Source: Streptomyces sp. cg36 (lineage in GTDB: Bacteria > Actinomycetota > Actinomycetes > Streptomycetales > Streptomycetaceae). Taken from it: DNA of 64,000 bases. Below the pieces are notes generated by a model. The model did not search any database and was not told the DNA's origin. It was given only the letters and a program-made list of their open reading frames with translations. Below are positions 47,446 to 55,410 of this stretch, in pieces (the first letter of the stretch is position 1; every line of letters begins with the position of its first letter). The position numbers were made by a program, and so were the translations under genes. The stretch is from contig NZ_CP163520.1 of assembly GCF_041080675.1 (NCBI RefSeq), positions 6,291,501 through 6,355,500 on the forward strand. The letters are read 5' to 3'.

Positions 47446-48210
47446 ATGAGTACGACCCCCGATGCCGACGCGGCCATAAGCGGCCTTGCCCGGTTGCGGG
47501 CCCCGTTCCCGGCCGAGCAGATCCACAAGCTGCCGCGCGTGTGGTGCCGGGACTGCCGACAGTCCAACTTCAAGATCTGCTCCAAGCACACGCAGATCCA
47601 GTGCGCCGCGTGCCACCAGAAGATCACCAGCGCGCACCTGCACCTCGACTACGTCGGCCACGCCGAACTCACCGACCGGCTCCTCGACGCCGACCCGATG
47701 TGGTCGTGGGAGCCGATGGCCTACGACGAACGCGGCCTCCCGGCGTTCGACCAGCACGGCGGCCTCTGGATCAAGCTGACCGTGCGCGGGGTCACCCGGC
47801 CCGGCTACGGCGACGCCGGCGACAAGCGCGGCGCCAACGCCATCAAGGAAGCCGTGGGCGACGCTCTCCGCAATAGCGCGATGCGCTTCGGTGCCGCGCT
47901 GAACCTGTGGGCCAAGTCCGATCTGCACGCGGAGCGGGACACCGGCACCGTCCAGGAGGACGCCACCCCCACCCCCGCCCCGGACGAGCTCCAGGAGGCC
48001 GTCAGGAAGGCGCTGGGAGCCCTCGACGGTGCGCTGATGATCGACGACCCGGCCCGCCGCCACCACGAGCTCAAAAGGGGCATGGCGCTCACCCCGCAGC
48101 ACGTCAAGAACGCCCCGGTACCGGAGCGCGGCGGGCGGACGTTCGGTGAACTCCTCGCCGACGCCATCGCCGACAACGCCCAGCACCTCAACGATGGTGG
48201 TGACCGGTGA
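47446..48210 (+). CDS. Rad52-like single-strand annealing recombinase with N-terminal zinc ribbon, 254 aa
   Basis: Residues 25-60 hold a zinc ribbon (WCRDCRQ, CSKH, CAACHQK). The core AHLHLDYVGHAELTDRLLDA, WSWEPMAYDERG, LWIKLTVRGVTRPGYGDAGD and IKEAVGDALRNSAMRFGAAL is the Rad52/Sak-type phage annealing domain. The C-terminal part is helical. It should anneal single strands during recombination or replication restart. A 5' to 3' exonuclease partner is not evident next to it. GTGA coupling with the next gene. Confidence 0.8.
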   Translation: MSTTPDADAAISGLARLRAPFPAEQIHKLPRVWCRDCRQSNFKICSKHTQIQCAACHQKITSAHLHLDYVGHAELTDRLLDADPMWSWEPMAYDERGLPAFDQHGGLWIKLTVRGVTRPGYGDAGDKRGANAIKEAVGDALRNSAMRFGAALNLWAKSDLHAERDTGTVQEDATPTPAPDELQEAVRKALGALDGALMIDDPARRHHELKRGMALTPQHVKNAPVPERGGRTFGELLADAIADNAQHLNDGGDR

Positions 48211-48560
48211 GCAGCCTCCTCGCGGGGTCGTGCCCCCGCCGCACCATCGGCATCGACGAGGCGATCTGGGAGGACGCCACCATCCAGGCCAAGACCGACG
48301 GCCTGTCCATGCGCGCGGTGATCTCCGCTCTGCTGGCCGCCTACAACGACGGGACGCTCCCGCCCCACCTCCCCGACTACCGGCCCACCCGCAGCAAGCG
48401 CTGCACCAGCGCCTACGTCCCCGAAGACGTCTGGGAGACCGCCGCGCAGGTTCGCGGGGCCGGCGGCTTCCCGTCGATGTCGTCGCTGATCGAACGACTC
48501 CTCGCGACGTACGGGCACGGAGAGATCATCGTCGAGCCGACCGCGAGACCAGCGTGGTGA
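48207..48560 (+). CDS. Tandem ribbon-helix-helix protein, 117 aa
   Basis: Two consecutive RHH units: RRTIGIDEAIWEDATIQAKT with helix MRAVISALLAAYNDG, and KRCTSAYVPEDVWETAAQVR with helix MSSLIERLLATYG. A single chain that carries both halves of the usual RHH dimer would bind DNA as a monomer. A candidate regulator for the palindromic operators of this region. Coupled to the Rad52-like and initiator-like genes. Confidence 0.7.
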   Translation: MSSLLAGSCPRRTIGIDEAIWEDATIQAKTDGLSMRAVISALLAAYNDGTLPPHLPDYRPTRSKRCTSAYVPEDVWETAAQVRGAGGFPSMSSLIERLLATYGHGEIIVEPTARPAW

Positions 48561-49759
48561 GCGGGGATCTTCCCGAGGGGTACTCCAAGGCCCGGCTGAA
48601 GGTGACCTCCGATGACGTGCCGCCGTACGCGATGGTGCCGATGTGGGTGGTGTTCGGGTTCTCGGGACCGGCGGTGAAGCTCTACGCGCTCTACATGGGG
48701 CACGTGAACCAGGATCGGCCGGACAACATCGCGTGGCCGACGCTGGACACCCTCGCGAAGATGATGGGCTACTCGCGGGGCGACAAGATCAGCCGCTTCC
48801 AGAAGGAGCTCATCGCCGGGGGAGCGATCACCGCGTGGCTGGAGCCGTCGAAGAACAAGCTGCGCCACCGGTACTTCGTGGATGTGAAGTACCGGCTCCC
48901 GAAGGGCTGGACCGGGCCGGTCTCCGTGTCGGACTGGCGCGACCGCCAGAAGGCCGATGCACCGTCGGGAAACGGGAAAACCGCTGGTCAGTCCCAGGCA
49001 CCCCGGACGGGGATGCCGGGCTTCGACGGGTCCCCCAGAACGGGGGCTCTCCAGTCCCCCCGAACAGGGGGCTTCCAGCCACCCCAAACGGGGGGACTAA
49101 CTAAAACCACCTCAACTAAAACAACTAGCGCGCCTCCTTCGTCGGCGCGCAGCGCCGTGGGCGCACGTAGTGCTTCACGTGCAGGTAGTAGGGGTTTGGG
49201 GTCGGTTGGCGGCTCCGCCGCGCCCAGCCGCCCCAGGCGGCCCAGGATCACCCAACGGCAGGCGGAGGACCTTCGGACCGTCGAACAGGCGCTGAGGGCC
49301 CTGGGCTGGCCCCTGGAGCCTCAACGGGCCCGTCTTCCCCAGAACCTTCCCCAGCCAGTCACGGACACGGTCCTGGAGGAGCTGGAGCACCGGACCGCCG
49401 CCGAGTTGGCCGAGCGGGTTAACCGGCGGTGGGCTCTCCACGGGTGGGCGGCGAAGGCGGCGGCCGGGGAGATCCTGTCGGCGGCCGCCGTCGCCGTCGC
49501 TCTGGTGCGGGCCCCGGAGTGCACCGACGGGCGGTGCGAGGACGGCAGCAGCATCGACACCGGGTCGCCGTGCCCCAGGTGCGCGGAGCACGAGCAGGAC
49601 CGGCAGACGGCCGCACGCAAGGGCTTGGTGCCAGTGCAGCGCACCAGCGTGCGGGCGGTGGTGCCGGTGGAGTGCGCCGGGTGCCGGAGCCCCTTCCCCG
49701 CAGGCCGAGCGGTCCCGGATGCCGGGGTCTGCCGGGATTGCCGCCCCCAATCCGCCTGA
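48557..49759 (+). CDS. Second O-like replication initiator with internal iterons, 400 aa
   Basis: N-terminal winged helix (AMVPMWVVFGFSGPAVKLYA, WPTLDTLAKMMGYSRGDKIS, RFQKELIAGGAITAWLEPSK). The middle is low-complexity repeat-encoded (SPRTGALQSPRTGGFQPPQT), then a Ser/Ala/Arg linker, a helical region (RQAEDLRTVEQALRALGWPL) and a C-terminal zinc ribbon (CPRC, CAGC, CRDC). Same domain order as the protein at 14482, but only weakly alike. It lies behind Rad52-like and RHH genes, as in phage replication operons. GTGA overlap sets the start. Confidence 0.65.
   Translation: MSGDLPEGYSKARLKVTSDDVPPYAMVPMWVVFGFSGPAVKLYALYMGHVNQDRPDNIAWPTLDTLAKMMGYSRGDKISRFQKELIAGGAITAWLEPSKNKLRHRYFVDVKYRLPKGWTGPVSVSDWRDRQKADAPSGNGKTAGQSQAPRTGMPGFDGSPRTGALQSPRTGGFQPPQTGGLTKTTSTKTTSAPPSSARSAVGARSASRAGSRGLGSVGGSAAPSRPRRPRITQRQAEDLRTVEQALRALGWPLEPQRARLPQNLPQPVTDTVLEELEHRTAAELAERVNRRWALHGWAAKAAAGEILSAAAVAVALVRAPECTDGRCEDGSSIDTGSPCPRCAEHEQDRQTAARKGLVPVQRTSVRAVVPVECAGCRSPFPAGRAVPDAGVCRDCRPQSA
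49001..49128. other. Putative replication origin B: four GC-palindromic iterons plus AT-rich tract
   Basis: CCCCGGACGGGG (49001-49012), CCCCCAGAACGGGGG (49032-49046), CCCCCCGAACAGGGGG (49056-49071) and CCCCAAACGGGGGG (49082-49095); centres about 32, 24 and 24 bp apart. Directly followed by an A/C-rich, G-poor tract (49096-49127). Inside the initiator gene, as in origin A. Confidence 0.6.
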
Positions 49760-49868
49760 TCGCCGCCCCACGGCACGAACGGGGCTCCGGGGACCTGGGA
49801 GACCTGGCGGCCCGTACGGGGCCGTCCGGAACGCCCTGGTGGGCCCGGTGATCCCGGCCTGGCCGGGA

Positions 49869-49930
49869 TGTGGGCCGGATCACCCAACTCCCGTTTTGCA
49901 GGGCCAACTTGGCTTCATAGCCTCAAGTCA
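49869..49930 (+). promoter_or_regulatory. Early promoter cassette, divergent copy
   Basis: GGGCCGGATCACC, then -35 TTGCAG (49897), 16-bp spacer and -10 TAGCCT (49919), followed by CAAGTCATCCCG. The order GGGCC-TCAC-TTGC-(A)TxxxT matches the other cassettes, though the operator arm is degraded. Confidence 0.5.
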
Positions 49931-49948
49931 TCCCGAAAGGAACCCATC

Positions 49949-50356
49949 ATGACAAGAGCAGAAGAAACTACCCAGACCGCTCCGTTCGTCGCGCAGATGC
50001 CGGAACTGAACAGGCGGCTCAGAGGACATAGTTTCTACCCGACGGCCGCGCAGCTCGCCCGGATACCCGGCCTCCACGGACAGGACGGCCTCGGCACCCG
50101 GGCCCGCGTCCATCTGCACTACTTCAACGCGTCCTCGGACTGGTACATCACGGAACTCGACCCGGCCGACGGCCACGCTTACGGCTGGGCCTGCCTGAAC
50201 GGCGACACCTGGAACGCGGAGTGGGGCTACGTCGACCTGGTTGCCCTGGAGTCCGTGTCCGGCCGCCTCGGGGTCCTCGTCGAGCGCGACCGCTTCTGGA
50301 CTCCGGGTCCGGCCGCCGAGGTCATTCCGCAGCTACGCAAGGCCGATGACGCGTGA
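49949..50356 (+). CDS. DUF2958-like protein, 135 aa
   Basis: AQLARIPGLHGQDGLGTRAR, VHLHYFNASSDWYITELDPA, WGYVDLVALESVSG and LVERDRFWTPG match the DUF2958 layout, in which an E.GY.SL segment and an ERD motif recur. The family is found on plasmids and phages; role unknown. ATG with GAAAGGAAC upstream. Confidence 0.65.
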   Translation: MTRAEETTQTAPFVAQMPELNRRLRGHSFYPTAAQLARIPGLHGQDGLGTRARVHLHYFNASSDWYITELDPADGHAYGWACLNGDTWNAEWGYVDLVALESVSGRLGVLVERDRFWTPGPAAEVIPQLRKADDA

Positions 50357-50538
50357 GCCCGTACGAGATCGTCTGCGCGGGCTGCGGCCTGGAGTCGGGC
50401 AGCGAGGACGGGTCCGACCTGTATGACGCCGACTGGCATGGCGCGCTCGTCGACGACGACAACTGGTGCGGCTGCGACAGTTCCTGTCCCGACTGCCGCC
50501 CCGCGGCTCAGACCTGTGCGGCCTCGGCCTCAGCCTGA
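50353..50538 (+). CDS. Small cysteine-rich protein, 61 aa
   Basis: Three Cys pairs (CAGCGLE, WCGCDSSC, CPDC) in an acidic 61-aa chain suggest one or two zinc sites. GTGA overlap with the DUF2958-like gene. Unknown role. Confidence 0.55.
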   Translation: MSPYEIVCAGCGLESGSEDGSDLYDADWHGALVDDDNWCGCDSSCPDCRPAAQTCAASASA

Positions 50539-50613
50539 GGCAGACGAACGTGGGCGACGCCTCGCGCTGTCATACCCGCACGGAAGAATGAGGCAATACC
50601 CCACGCAAGAGGC

Positions 50614-51183
50614 ATGAAGGGCACCCTCGTGATCAACACCTGGTTCCCGAAGAACATCAGCGCAGCCCGACTTGAGCGAGACGCCGAGAAGCATGCGTTC
50701 GAGCTGGACTTCGAGCGCAGCCATATCGGCGCGTCCGACGGCGTTCCGGCTGACCGGCTGGTCGTCAACTATCTGCGGCACCAGTGCACCGACTACGACG
50801 ACGACCAGAGCGGCGAGCGGCACCGGGAGGCGTGCGAGGCGATCGCGTTGGCCTTTCCGTGGCTGGCTGAGGAGTGCCAGCAGCAGATCAAGCGCCGCGT
50901 CCAGGCCGACCGGGAAGCCGAGGAGATGGCTGCCGCGTACGAGCGTGAGCAGCGTGAGCAGCAGCTCAAGCGCAAGGAGATCGCCGACAAGTCCAAGGCC
51001 GCCATCAAGACGATGACGGTTGGCCAGAAGGTGCAGTACGCGCACAACATCCGGTGCGTCTACGAGGCGGAGATCACCAAGGTCGGCCGGTCGAAGGTGA
51101 CCGTGGCGTACGAGGTGAAGACCGGCAAGGACAGGCTCCGCACAGCCACCGTGCACGCCGCGCTCGTCACCCCGATCACCTGA
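50614..51183 (+). CDS. Unknown protein with central coiled coil, 189 aa
   Basis: Alpha/beta N-terminus (TLVINTWFPKNISAARLERD), a charged coiled coil (EEMAAAYEREQREQQLKRKE), and a beta-barrel-like end (MTVGQKVQYAHN, YEAEITKVGRSKVTVAYEVK) similar to small SH3/KOW-type nucleic-acid-binding folds. Lower GC than its neighbours. No family recognised. Confidence 0.6.
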   Translation: MKGTLVINTWFPKNISAARLERDAEKHAFELDFERSHIGASDGVPADRLVVNYLRHQCTDYDDDQSGERHREACEAIALAFPWLAEECQQQIKRRVQADREAEEMAAAYEREQREQQLKRKEIADKSKAAIKTMTVGQKVQYAHNIRCVYEAEITKVGRSKVTVAYEVKTGKDRLRTATVHAALVTPIT

Positions 51184-51198
51184 CCGCAACTCCCTGCG

Positions 51199-51275
51199 GA
51201 TATGGGCCACTTCACTCCTAGTGGGTTTGCCCGGTATGTGGCGGTTTCCCATGCTTGAGGCACACACTGAGAGTG
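51199..51275 (+). promoter_or_regulatory. Early promoter/operator cassette, group II, copy 1
   Basis: ATATGGGCCACTTCACTCCT with operator palindrome CACT-CCT-AGTG, -35 TTGCCC (51227), 17-bp spacer, -10 CATGCT (51250) and leader TGAGGCACACACTGAGAGTG. Confidence 0.75.
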
Positions 51276-51289
51276 AAGGAACCCCCGCC

Positions 51290-51718
51290 ATGAACACCGA
51301 GAACATTCACCCCACCTGGGCACCCCGCAAGCCAGTCCGGCCGAAGCGGATCAAGCTCAACAGTCACGCGAAGACGGCCATCGCCACGTTCGTCGGAACA
51401 TCGCTGCTCTGGGGCATCGCCGCCACCCTCGACGACGACACGGACGCCCCGCCTCGCCCCGCCGGCCGGCAGGCCGTCGATGTGAACCGGATGGCTAGCG
51501 GGCAGGCTCCGACCCGAACCGATGGCGACGCCGCCGACACGGTCGACATGGTGCTCAAGGCCCTGGCGAAGCAGGTCGCCCTCCAGTGCGACGGCACTCC
51601 GGTCCCCTGTCATGCGGCGCTGAAGACGGCGAACCAGGCGGCCGCCGAGCTGGGAGCGGAGATCTTCGAGGACGGCTCGGTGCACACCCTCGCGGACGGA
51701 ACCCCGGTCAGCTACTGA
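51290..51718 (+). CDS. Single-span membrane protein, 142 aa
   Basis: A basic cytoplasmic N-terminus (KPVRPKRIKLNSHAKTA), one membrane helix (ATFVGTSLLWGIAATL) and an outside domain with a Cys pair (LQCDGTPVPCHAALK). ATG with GAAGGAA upstream, first and only gene behind this cassette. Might change the envelope of the lysogen. Function unknown. Confidence 0.6.
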   Translation: MNTENIHPTWAPRKPVRPKRIKLNSHAKTAIATFVGTSLLWGIAATLDDDTDAPPRPAGRQAVDVNRMASGQAPTRTDGDAADTVDMVLKALAKQVALQCDGTPVPCHAALKTANQAAAELGAEIFEDGSVHTLADGTPVSY

Positions 51719-51775
51719 CCACGCTCGGCCCGGTGATGGTCACTGGATGCCGGGCTGCACTCCAACTCCCCCCGG

Positions 51776-51852
51776 ATGAGGGCTACTTCACTCCCAGTGG
51801 GTTTGCCCTAGTTGTGCCGGTTTCGGATGCTTGAGGCACGCCGAGAGGGAGA
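51776..51852 (+). promoter_or_regulatory. Early promoter/operator cassette, group II, copy 2
   Basis: GAGGGCTACTTCACTCCC with palindrome CACT-CCC-AGTG, -35 TTGCCC (51803), 17-bp spacer, -10 GATGCT (51826), leader TGAGGCACGCCGAGAGGG. Confidence 0.75.
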
Positions 51853-51864
51853 GGAACCCCCGCC

Positions 51865-52206
51865 ATGAACGCCGAGATCCTGAACGCCTTCGCCAACAAG
51901 ACGGCCGCGATACCCGACCACGGGCCGGTCCTCAGCGAGACCGCGGCCCGCCTCCTGGCCCCGTACGTCACCGTCACCGCCCACACCGACCGCAGATGGA
52001 CGGTCACCAGCCTGGCCGATGGCGACAGCCACACGGTCACCCGCAAGCGGACGTCGGCGTACTACTCGACGGCCTGGTCCTCGATGGCGCACGTCCCTGG
52101 CCTCGACCTGGCCGTGCTGAACACGGCAGTCCGCATGGACGCGATCGACCCGCACACCGGTGAACAGCTGCGCGCCGAGCTCCTGGACGAGCGGGCCGCC
52201 GCGTGA
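51865..52206 (+). CDS. Unknown protein, 113 aa
   Basis: ATG with GAGAGGAAC upstream. A beta-rich middle (YVTVTAHTDRRWTVTSLADG, SHTVTRKRTSAYYSTAWSS) between helices. First of an eight-gene chain of overlapping or adjacent genes reaching 55035. Unknown function. Confidence 0.55.
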   Translation: MNAEILNAFANKTAAIPDHGPVLSETAARLLAPYVTVTAHTDRRWTVTSLADGDSHTVTRKRTSAYYSTAWSSMAHVPGLDLAVLNTAVRMDAIDPHTGEQLRAELLDERAAA

Positions 52207-52379
52207 CCGCGACGCTCCTCACCCCCGCTGGCGAGGTCGACCTCGTCGAGTGCGCCGGGTGTGACCGGTGGGCCCTCCACGACGACACCCCGCTCCTGGG
52301 CTGGGTGTTCTACGAGGGCGACGGGACGTGGGCCTGCGAACCCTGCCAGGCCCCGGACCACACCCGCTGCCGCTGGTAG
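52203..52379 (+). CDS. Small zinc-ribbon-like protein, 58 aa
   Basis: VECAGCDRWALHDD and WACEPCQAPDHTRCRW form a four-Cys zinc ribbon. GTGA overlap with the upstream gene. Unknown role. Confidence 0.6.
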   Translation: MTATLLTPAGEVDLVECAGCDRWALHDDTPLLGWVFYEGDGTWACEPCQAPDHTRCRW

Positions 52380-52396
52380 CGGACACCCCCTGAACG

Positions 52397-52681
52397 ATGA
52401 CGAACGAAAGCACACGCACCGTGAACCCCACCGCCGCCGAGCTGCTGGCCTCCCACATGACGTGGGAGCAGACCAGCCCCACCACGTGGACCACCGGCAG
52501 CCACACGATCACCGAGCACAAGCCGGGCTCGTTCACGTCCACCGGCCATGCCGGATCGGTCCGCTCGCTGGAGTGGTCGCTGTTCAACACCGGCGCGAGG
52601 AACGGCATGATCCCGCTCTCGCATTGGGAGCCGATACGCCGAGCCCTCACCGACCTCGAACAGGACGCGAACCGGCGATGA
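52397..52681 (+). CDS. Small protein, 94 aa
   Basis: Contains MTWEQTSPTTWTTGSHTITE and WSLFNTGARNGMIPLSHWE; a beta-rich N-terminal part and a C-terminal helix. Structure resembles the 113-aa protein at 51865 in its Thr-rich strands. Unknown. ATGA coupling downstream. Confidence 0.5.
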   Translation: MTNESTRTVNPTAAELLASHMTWEQTSPTTWTTGSHTITEHKPGSFTSTGHAGSVRSLEWSLFNTGARNGMIPLSHWEPIRRALTDLEQDANRR

Positions 52682-53031
52682 GTACCACCACCGAGGGCCG
52701 CGAGGCCGTTCTCCTCGACTTCCAGCCCACTGAAGATCACAGCGAGACCTTCCCGTCGTACGAGGCCGAAGGCCGGCGGGGCCGGTTCGTCCTGCGCGAG
52801 GCAGCCTGGAACTGGGAGCTGTACCTGTTCACCGGCCCCGACACCGACACCCGGCCCGCCCTGTCCGGCGGTGTCCCCGGCCGGGAGGTCGGCCAGAAGG
52901 CGGCGCAGCTGGTGGAGAACGCGACCGGCGAGATGCCCTGGCGCCGCTTCAACGACCTGATCCGCGAGGCAACGCGCACAGTGAGCGCGGAACGCGTCGC
53001 CCGCGGCGACCTGCCGTACCTGGTGGTCTGA
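52678..53031 (+). CDS. Unknown protein, 117 aa
   Basis: RGRFVLREAAWNWELYLFTG supplies a beta sheet; MPWRRFNDLIREATRTVSAE a helix. No metal or membrane motif. Start by ATGA overlap. Function unknown. Confidence 0.55.
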   Translation: MSTTTEGREAVLLDFQPTEDHSETFPSYEAEGRRGRFVLREAAWNWELYLFTGPDTDTRPALSGGVPGREVGQKAAQLVENATGEMPWRRFNDLIREATRTVSAERVARGDLPYLVV

Positions 53032-53226
53032 ATGAACCTGATCAAGACCCGCTGCCGCGCCGACCGGTGCACCGCTACGGCGGCCTGGCTCGTCTCCGGC
53101 GGGTTCTGCGCCTACCTGCTGTGCCCCGCCCATACGCGCGCTGCCCGAAGGCGCCGTCACGCGCCCCGCGTCGTCGCCTCCGCCGCCTTCACCACACCCG
53201 ACCCAACCCTGGACGCCGCCCGATGA
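53032..53226 (+). CDS. Small cysteine-containing protein, 64 aa
   Basis: CRADRCTATAAWLVSGGFCA, then LLCPAH gives a CxxxxC...C...CxxH zinc-finger-like set, followed by a basic tail (RRRRHAPR). ATG directly follows the upstream stop. Might bind nucleic acid. Confidence 0.5.
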   Translation: MNLIKTRCRADRCTATAAWLVSGGFCAYLLCPAHTRAARRRRHAPRVVASAAFTTPDPTLDAAR

Positions 53227-53678
53227 GCCCAGCGATACCCGCCCCGAACCCGCCCGTCGAGCCGGTCTGGCTCAAGGACAAGAACCGGTCCGAGGACGCG
53301 GTCGCGGCCCGCGAGGCCGACTGCGTCTCCACGCGCATCGACTTCCACCACGAGGTGGACGGCCGCGCGGTCCTGGCCCGGATGGGTACGCGGGCGGACG
53401 GCACGGAGACCGTCCTGCACGTCCACGTCATGAACCCGGACAACTGGATGGTCGGCACCATCGCGCCGCTCGACAAGGACGGCGGCCTGTGGCTCGCGCG
53501 CACCACCCACCCCGACACCGTCGAGCTGTCCAAGCACGCCACCCCGGCCGACGCCGTCGACCACATCAAGCTCGACGCCGAGGAGCGCGGAGCGTGGGCG
53601 GCGACCACCATGGAAGAACTCGACGCCGCCTGGCTGGCGAATCCGCGTACGCCGCTGTGCGAGCACTGCGGCCGATGA
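53223..53678 (+). CDS. Unknown protein, 151 aa
   Basis: A beta-rich core (STRIDFHHEVDGRAVLARMG, TETVLHVHVMNPDNWMVG) and a helical end with a Cys pair (CEHCGR) at the very C-terminus. ATGA overlap on both sides. No family recognised. Confidence 0.55.
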   Translation: MSPAIPAPNPPVEPVWLKDKNRSEDAVAAREADCVSTRIDFHHEVDGRAVLARMGTRADGTETVLHVHVMNPDNWMVGTIAPLDKDGGLWLARTTHPDTVELSKHATPADAVDHIKLDAEERGAWAATTMEELDAAWLANPRTPLCEHCGR

Positions 53679-54685
53679 ACGAACAGCTCTCCCTCCTCGA
53701 CCTCATCGAGGAGCCCCCTACCACCGGTCCCGCGGCGTCCACCGAGACCGTGGAAAAAGCGGAGCCGCCGCAGCGGAACTGGTTCCCCGGCACCCTCCAG
53801 TCCGGCGAGACGATCGTGGAGATCCCCCTCGACCACCCCTTCACCCGCCAGTGGACCCTGACCACGGTCGGCGGGTTCGACTACCGGCTGACCCGCGTCT
53901 GCGATGCCTGGTCGGTCAAGCGGCTGCCGCACGACAGCGGACGGGGCTCGGACTACGTCGCCGAACTGGAGCCGCCCCTGGCCAAGATCATGGACTGGAT
54001 CAGGCGGGACTCACGCTGGCGGCGCACCTCCCGCGAGCGCTTCGCCCGCCACCCCCACCTTCCCGGCGGCGAGATCCCCTTCACGCTGGAGCCGGTCGTT
54101 ACGCGGCTGGAGGACGGCTTCTGGCGGGTCACCCGCTACGGCCACGAAGGCAGGATCAGCGCCTACCCCTGGGGCTACGAAGTCCTCGACAACGGCTGCC
54201 TTCCCGAGGACGAGAAGAAGGGCGGCCTCAAGTGGGACTACGCCGTGTGGTCGGCGACCGCCTGGGCCTGGTCGCTGGTCCACAACAGCCAGCTGACCGT
54301 CACGGGCACGAACTGGAACACCCGGGCCGAGTGCGCGGCAGGCGGGCCGGGGTTCGCGGGGTCGTGCAAGACCTGGCAGCCCTCCCTCAAGGTGCAGGTG
54401 GCCGACCACAGCGGCCGGACCCTGGGCCAGGTCGTGGTCTGCGTCTCCCACATGCGCGACCGGTTCGTCCCGAAGCACGCCGTGGAGCGGGCCGCCACGG
54501 CGGCCGGCGGCAAGTCGTCGGTGTGGGAGGAGAGGGCGGCCGAGCTGGTCTGGGACCTGGTCTGCCGCATGGAGCGCGGCCAGCCGCTGTTCGACGTCGG
54601 TGAGCAGCTGCTGAACGAGGGAGTCGCGGCCGGGTTCACGGCCGCCGAGCGGGCGAGGCGGGCGGCAGAGAGGAAGAAACGCTGA
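53675..54685 (+). CDS. Unknown 336-aa protein with N-terminal clamp-binding peptide
   Basis: The first residues MNEQLSLLDLIEEPP contain QLSLLDL, a near-consensus peptide for docking on the DNA polymerase sliding clamp. The rest is an unknown alpha/beta fold with many aromatic residues (TLTTVGGFDYRLTRVCDAWS, AVWSATAWAWSLVHNSQLTV) and a C-terminal basic helix (AERARRAAERKKR). No nuclease or polymerase motif is visible. A replication- or repair-associated role is inferred from the motif. Confidence 0.6.
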   Translation: MNEQLSLLDLIEEPPTTGPAASTETVEKAEPPQRNWFPGTLQSGETIVEIPLDHPFTRQWTLTTVGGFDYRLTRVCDAWSVKRLPHDSGRGSDYVAELEPPLAKIMDWIRRDSRWRRTSRERFARHPHLPGGEIPFTLEPVVTRLEDGFWRVTRYGHEGRISAYPWGYEVLDNGCLPEDEKKGGLKWDYAVWSATAWAWSLVHNSQLTVTGTNWNTRAECAAGGPGFAGSCKTWQPSLKVQVADHSGRTLGQVVVCVSHMRDRFVPKHAVERAATAAGGKSSVWEERAAELVWDLVCRMERGQPLFDVGEQLLNEGVAAGFTAAERARRAAERKKR

Positions 54686-55035
54686 TGGCCGGGCACACGG
54701 TGCGCAAGCGGCCCGAGGGCCGGTGGCAGTGCACCGGCTGCCGGGCCGCGTTCACGGCGCCCGAGCGGGCCCGCGCCGCCGTCTTCCCGTGTCCTGGCAG
54801 GGCGTTGCCGCACGGCCATCCCCTTGAGCGCCAGCACGTCACGGAGCCGGGCCGGTTGGACCGGTCCTGTGCCACGTGGGGATGCCCCGACCCAGATCCC
54901 CGGCATGACTGGCACGGCCCTGACCGGCTCTGTGACGACTGGGGCTGCCCGGTCTGCTGCCACTCCTGCGACTGCGATGTCTGCCGTCAGCTCGTCGATG
55001 CGCCGGGCCTGCGGGTTCTGGTCGATCCGTTCTAG
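54685..55035 (+). CDS. Cysteine/histidine-rich zinc protein, 116 aa
   Basis: A first ribbon (WQCTGCRAAF, FPCPGR) and a dense second cluster (SCATWGCPDPDPRHDWHG, LCDDWGCPVCCHSCDCDVC). At least ten cysteines, so several metal ions. TGATG coupling with the clamp-motif gene. Last gene before the next cassette. Confidence 0.55.
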   Translation: MAGHTVRKRPEGRWQCTGCRAAFTAPERARAAVFPCPGRALPHGHPLERQHVTEPGRLDRSCATWGCPDPDPRHDWHGPDRLCDDWGCPVCCHSCDCDVCRQLVDAPGLRVLVDPF

Positions 55036-55058
55036 CCGAACCCACAACTCCCGCTATC

Positions 55059-55130
55059 CATGGGCCACTTCACACCCAGCAGGTTTGCCCTGTATGCGCT
55101 GGTTTCAGATGCTTGAGGCACACCAAAAGG
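55059..55130 (+). promoter_or_regulatory. Early promoter/operator cassette, group II, copy 3
   Basis: ATGGGCCACTTCACACCC, operator arm degraded (CACCCAGCAG), -35 TTGCCC (55085), 17-bp spacer, -10 GATGCT (55108), leader TGAGGCACACCAAAAGGG. Confidence 0.7.
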
Positions 55131-55143
55131 GAGAGAAAACAAG

Positions 55144-55410
55144 ATGACCGCCACCATCAGCAGACCGGCCCGTCTGCCCCACAACGCCAAGCACGCCATC
55201 ATCATCAGCCCGCACGGCAGCGCACACCTCGTCGGCTGCGATCACCTGTGCGACTCCGTGATCTCCGCGCCGAAGTTCGGCTGGGTCTCCAAGCCCGCCC
55301 CCGGCCAGTGGGACACGATCTCCGCCGACCAGCCACTGAGCGCCACCACCGGCGCCGACATCACCGCCGCCCGCCGCTGCAAGACCTGCCAGAGCGGAGC
55401 CACCCGGTGA
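55144..55410 (+). CDS. Small protein with C-terminal Cys pair, 88 aa
   Basis: AKHAIIISPHGSAHLVGCDH, LCDSVISA and CKTCQSG give a possible His/Cys zinc site. First of seven coupled genes up to 57163. Unknown function. Confidence 0.55.
   Translation: MTATISRPARLPHNAKHAIIISPHGSAHLVGCDHLCDSVISAPKFGWVSKPAPGQWDTISADQPLSATTGADITAARRCKTCQSGATR

Noticed and set aside
49001..49095. Transcription terminator from the C/G-arm palindromes
   Set aside because: Four regularly spaced copies in the middle of an open gene followed by A/C-rich sequence without U-tract fit iterons better.
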